Part shown: positions 5,132-7,870 of the stretch, in pieces | Layout of the letters: each line of letters opens with the position of its first letter | How positions within the stretch are numbered: position 1 is the stretch's first letter | From: DAOUCV01 sp034432095 | GTDB taxonomy: Bacteria; Chloroflexota; Dehalococcoidia; Dehalococcoidales; UBA2162 | Direction: 5' to 3' | Assembly (NCBI GenBank): GCA_034432095.1 | Contig: DAOUCV010000038.1 | Span: forward strand, 1 to 7,870 | Length of the DNA stretch: 7,870 nucleotides | The notes under the pieces: model-generated | Databases searched by the model: none | Seen by the model: only the letters and a program-made list of their open reading frames with translations | Told to the model about the DNA's origin: nothing | Made by a program: the position numbers and the translations under genes

Positions 5132-5318
5132 CGATGCAAAGAGAGCTAGTACGCTGGAGGAATTGAGGTTAATTCTTGTTAACAAAGAGTGTTATCTATG
5201 CTGGGAAGATTGCCAGCTTTTTGATATCCTGGTTTTTGCGGGAGGAGTCGCCCGTAACAGGTGAAGAGTAAAAAAGAAGTCCGAGTTGATTTTCATAGCT
5301 ACAGTGAAAGGTAGCGTT
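5132..5318. other. Convergent intergenic region between the selenium and ABC operons
   Basis: No convincing gene is present. A frame open from TTG 5163 to TGA 5264 would encode 33 residues with the Cys cluster NKECYLCWEDC. GGAGG (5156-5160) is only two bases before that TTG, too close for good initiation. AGTGAAA (5303-5309) pairs with TTTCACT (5317-5323) around a seven-base loop overlapping the stop of the ABC ATPase gene, but no T-run follows on either strand. No classical terminator is visible for either operon. Confidence 0.4.
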
Positions 5319-7004
5319 TCACTTGATACCGCGAGTTTCAAACCGATGTAAAGACGAAGCTGCATCGAGCAAGCTTCTGGTATAGGCTTGCTTTGGGGCG
5401 GCTATTATCTGGTTTGTAGGCCCTTCCTCAATGATCCGGCCGTTGAGCATGACGGCGATTCTGTCACTCACTTTTCTGGCTACGGCGATATTGTGGGTGA
5501 TGTAAAGCATACTGAGCCCCCGGTGTTCCTGAAGATTGAGCAGGAGCTTCAGAATCTTGGCCTCAATACTGGCGTCAAGGAATGCCGTCGGTTCATCGGC
5601 AATAAGTAGAACCGGGTCAAGCACCAGCGCCCGGGCAATGGCCACCCTCTGCATTTCCCCACCGCTCAAATGATGGGGATACTTGTGAATGAAGTCTTCA
5701 GTCTGTGGTAGCTCGACCTCCCCGATAACCTCGATTGCCTTTTCCCTCCTCTCCTCCTTGGTGCCCACTCCCTGCACTTCCAGTGGCTCCATCACCGCCT
5801 CCAGCACCGATAGACGGTGGCTCAATGATTCCCCGGGGTTCTGAAATATCATCTGCACCTTACGGTAAAAACCCTTATCCCTATTTACTACCTGTGTCCC
5901 GTCAAAGAAAACCTCTCCTCCCGATGGCTGGTGGAGGCCGATAATCGTCTTTGCCAGTGTTGTCTTCCCCGAGCCGCTCTGTCCCACCAGCGCCAGCGTC
6001 TCCCCCGCGTCTATATGGAGGTTTACCGAATCCACCGCTTTCAGTCTGCCAAAGGACTTTGACAGGTTTTTTACCGATAAGATGGTAGCAATACCACCGC
6101 GGTGGCAGGCGATGGCCCGTCCCTGGTTCCAGACAAGTTCGGGAGGCTTCTCCCGGCAGATATCTATCACCTGTGTGCAGCGCGGATGGAACGGGCAGCC
6201 GCTAACAGGGCGGGTCATCCTGCCCTTGATTCCCTGCAGGTCCTTGACCGTCGTCATATTCGGATAAGCCCGTATTAGTGCCCTGGTAAAAGGGTGCCTG
6301 GGACGTTGCAGGACGTCATCGGTACCGCCTATCTCCACAATTTTACCGCCGTAAAGTACGGCAATTCTATCTGCCAGTTTGGCGGCAGTATCTAAGTCAT
6401 GTGTTACCAAAAGCCGGGCGCGCTGCACGTTGTCCTTCCTGAGCAAATCGGCAAGCTCGCTTCTGGCGGCGACATCAAGGGAAGAGAGGGGCTCATCCAG
6501 AATCAAAAGCTCTGGGTCGGTGGCTAGAGCCATGGCCAGCAAGACCCTCTGTTGCTCGCCGCCACTGAGTTGATGGGGATAAGCTGAAAGACGGCCTGAG
6601 GGAAGGCCGACCTTCGCCAGCAAATGCCTGGCTCTTTCTCTAGCCTTGTCTTTGCTTCTTAGCCTGTGCTCAACCATCGGCTCGGCGACTTGCTCTAAAA
6701 CGGTGTGCACCGGGTTCAGCACATTATCTACGTTCTGGAAAACCATAGCTATGCGGTTCCAGCGTATCTTCCGCATCTCCTCTTCAGATAGGGTCAGCAG
6801 TTCTTCCCCAGCAAAGTTGATGCTTCCCTGGACCCCGTCCCCGGTCAGGCGCATAATGCTCATGCCCAGGGTAGTCTTGCCCGTGCCCGATTCGCCGATA
6901 ATGGCCAGCGTTTCACCGCGGGATAGATTGAGGTCTATCCCATCCAGGATAATATCGTTTCCGTAGCTGACCCGCAGGTTTTTAATCTCAAGCAACGGCT
7001 CCAC
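5319..7004 (-). CDS. Fused DppD-DppF-type peptide/nickel ABC transporter ATPase
   Basis: This 561-residue protein joins two complete ATP-binding domains that are usually separate DppD/OppD and DppF/OppF subunits. Domain 1 has Walker A GESGTGKTT (37-45), signature LSGGEQQ (146-152), Walker B LLILDEP (166-172) and H-loop H202. A C-terminal oligopeptide-transporter segment with four Cys (C270, C277, C283, C300; CPFHPRC) follows, the pattern linked to an iron-sulfur cluster in this family. Domain 2 has Walker A GQSGSGKTT (341-349), LSGGEMQR (446-453), LLIADEPT (466-473) and H504. It would power import of peptides or a similar solute through the DppB/DppC pore. Its GTG start at 7004 overlaps the permease end by 17 bases. 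A TTG at 6995 with GGTGGAG just upstream is an alternative. The substrate is undetermined. Confidence 0.9.
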   Translation of the reverse strand: MEPLLEIKNLRVSYGNDIILDGIDLNLSRGETLAIIGESGTGKTTLGMSIMRLTGDGVQGSINFAGEELLTLSEEEMRKIRWNRIAMVFQNVDNVLNPVHTVLEQVAEPMVEHRLRSKDKARERARHLLAKVGLPSGRLSAYPHQLSGGEQQRVLLAMALATDPELLILDEPLSSLDVAARSELADLLRKDNVQRARLLVTHDLDTAAKLADRIAVLYGGKIVEIGGTDDVLQRPRHPFTRALIRAYPNMTTVKDLQGIKGRMTRPVSGCPFHPRCTQVIDICREKPPELVWNQGRAIACHRGGIATILSVKNLSKSFGRLKAVDSVNLHIDAGETLALVGQSGSGKTTLAKTIIGLHQPSGGEVFFDGTQVVNRDKGFYRKVQMIFQNPGESLSHRLSVLEAVMEPLEVQGVGTKEERREKAIEVIGEVELPQTEDFIHKYPHHLSGGEMQRVAIARALVLDPVLLIADEPTAFLDASIEAKILKLLLNLQEHRGLSMLYITHNIAVARKVSDRIAVMLNGRIIEEGPTNQIIAAPKQAYTRSLLDAASSLHRFETRGIK

Positions 7005-7833
7005 CTCTTAGTCTCGGGTCAAGCACCACTTCAGCGGCATGGCTGAGGAAGGTCAACCCGATGATAGTCAACGATAGTGCCACGCCGGCGGGGACGAGCC
7101 ACCAGCGCCAGACGTCCAGGTAGCTGAAGTGGAGGGCGTCGTGCATCATCGTCCCCCAGCTTACCGCCATTGGGTCGCCAATCCCCAGAAAGGCCAGACC
7201 CGCTTCCATGAAGACGGCCCGGCGCACCCCATAGATAAATTCAACAAGTAATATCGGCATCAAATCGGGCAGGATGTGCCGCCAGGCGATGTATAACTGA
7301 CCCGCGCCGAATGTCCGGGCGGCACTGATATGTCCGCTCCCCCTCAGGGAAAGCGTCTGCGCCCGGATCACCCTGGCACCGCCAGGCCAGCTCAATACCG
7401 AAAGAAGAAGGATGAGGAGAAGCAGGCTCGGCTTGACATAAGCCGCTACTAGGATGACCACTATCACCGTGGGGATGATAAGGAAAGCATCGACTATCCT
7501 CATTACAACGCCGTCGAAAACCCCGCCGATGAGGGCAGCCGAGACGCCAAACAGAATACTAAAGAGCAGGCCTAAAATGCCGACGCCGAATCCCACGAGT
7601 AAAGATGTCCTGGCGCCATAGAGGAGCTGGCTAAAGATATCCTGCCCCACGTGATTGGTGCCCAGCCAGTGGTTTTGAGAAGGGGAAAGAAGTGTCGCGG
7701 CGGACTGCTGGATAGGGTCAAAGCGCCCTATGGCTGGCGCCAGCATCGCCAGGACTATTACCAGCAGGAGGACAGCTATACCTATCCGACCGGAGTTACT
7801 CTCTTTGATTTCTTTCTTGAGGTCAATGTGCAT
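6988..7833 (-). CDS. DppC/OppC-family ABC transporter permease
   Basis: A 281-residue inner-membrane permease of a Dpp/Opp-type importer. The cytoplasmic N-terminus is followed by a first membrane helix (about 17-36), the short conserved HWLGTNHVGQDIFSQLLYGARTSL segment (55-78), and further helices to about 268. The EAA coupling loop, which docks to the ATPase, is AARTFGAGQLYIAWRHILP (171-189). LAFLGIGDP (213-221) and the terminal LDPRLRG (271-277) are typical of DppC. The ATG at 7833 has GAGG seven bases upstream and overlaps the end of the preceding DppB gene by 11 bases. The stop overlaps the ATPase start, so all three are translationally coupled. Family assignment is firm; whether it carries dipeptides, oligopeptides or nickel cannot be told. 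Confidence 0.92.
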   Translation of the reverse strand: MHIDLKKEIKESNSGRIGIAVLLLVIVLAMLAPAIGRFDPIQQSAATLLSPSQNHWLGTNHVGQDIFSQLLYGARTSLLVGFGVGILGLLFSILFGVSAALIGGVFDGVVMRIVDAFLIIPTVIVVILVAAYVKPSLLLLILLLSVLSWPGGARVIRAQTLSLRGSGHISAARTFGAGQLYIAWRHILPDLMPILLVEFIYGVRRAVFMEAGLAFLGIGDPMAVSWGTMMHDALHFSYLDVWRWWLVPAGVALSLTIIGLTFLSHAAEVVLDPRLRGGAVA

Positions 7834-7870
7834 AGCTTACCCTCGGGTCAATTTTGGGGTAAAGCAGGTC
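7823..7870 (-). CDS. C-terminal end of a DppB/OppB-family permease (partial)
   Basis: The last 15 codons before a TGA at 7825-7823 read DLLYPKIDPRVSYAH. This matches the conserved C-terminal tail of DppB/OppB permeases (DLLYxxxDPRxxY), which always sits at the membrane-exit end of the protein. The frame runs off the right edge of the window. It overlaps the start of the DppC gene by 11 bases, the usual dppB-dppC arrangement. The short length limits certainty, but motif and position agree. Confidence 0.8.
   Translation of the reverse strand, partial: DLLYPKIDPRVSYAH

Noticed and set aside
4562..5185. 207-codon minus-strand frame opposite selD
   Set aside because: It is a shadow of selD, whose motifs are unmistakable, and it has no recognisable domain.

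Overview
The window is a bacterial selenium-metabolism locus followed by a convergent peptide-type ABC transporter operon. The organism can probably make selenocysteine, because selD carries an in-frame UGA exactly where the catalytic Cys/Sec of selenophosphate synthetase sits. The mix of a Sec-containing SelD, YedE/YedF and a fused Dpp-type ATPase suggests an anaerobe, perhaps a Chloroflexota (Dehalococcoidia-like) or clostridial relative. No taxonomic marker is present, so this is a weak inference.

Layout. Bases 1-106 look like the end of an insertion sequence: the first codons of a leftward gene with a strong ribosome binding site, then about three tandem 22-bp repeats. A near-perfect extended -10 promoter lies at 129-157. 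It drives a roughly 510-nt leader without a conventional gene. The leader holds a multi-helix fold (205-257), an intrinsic terminator (400-437), a small upstream ORF with a perfect Shine-Dalgarno (486-512, ending in UGA), two mutually exclusive hairpins (504-542) and a helix that can hide the yedE ribosome binding site (616-624 with 665-673).

Bases 678-5131 are a tight plus-strand operon: yedE (membrane transporter), a stand-alone TusA-like protein, a DUF3343 Se/S-carrier-like protein, a ribokinase-fold kinase-like protein, yedF and selD. Spacings are short or overlapping. selD (4070-5131) has Sec at codon 20 and a bacterial SECIS-like hairpin just downstream. yedF (3477-4052) is also interrupted by an in-frame UGA at codon 112, with an intact conserved C-terminal half following in the same frame. 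It is either a candidate selenoprotein or readthrough protein, or a recent nonsense mutation or sequence error.

Bases 5132-5318 are a convergent intergenic region. Bases 5319-7870, minus strand, hold the 3' end of a DppB-type permease, a DppC-type permease and a fused two-domain DppD/DppF ATPase. They are translationally overlapping and transcribed toward the selenium operon.

Working together (family knowledge plus inference): YedE is thought to move a selenium compound. The TusA-like, DUF3343 and YedF proteins carry the Cys motifs expected of S/Se carriers that could deliver reactive selenium to SelD, which makes selenophosphate. The kinase-like protein has no assigned role. The leader is the most unexplained part: it looks like a layered attenuation/translation switch ahead of a UGA-decoding operon.
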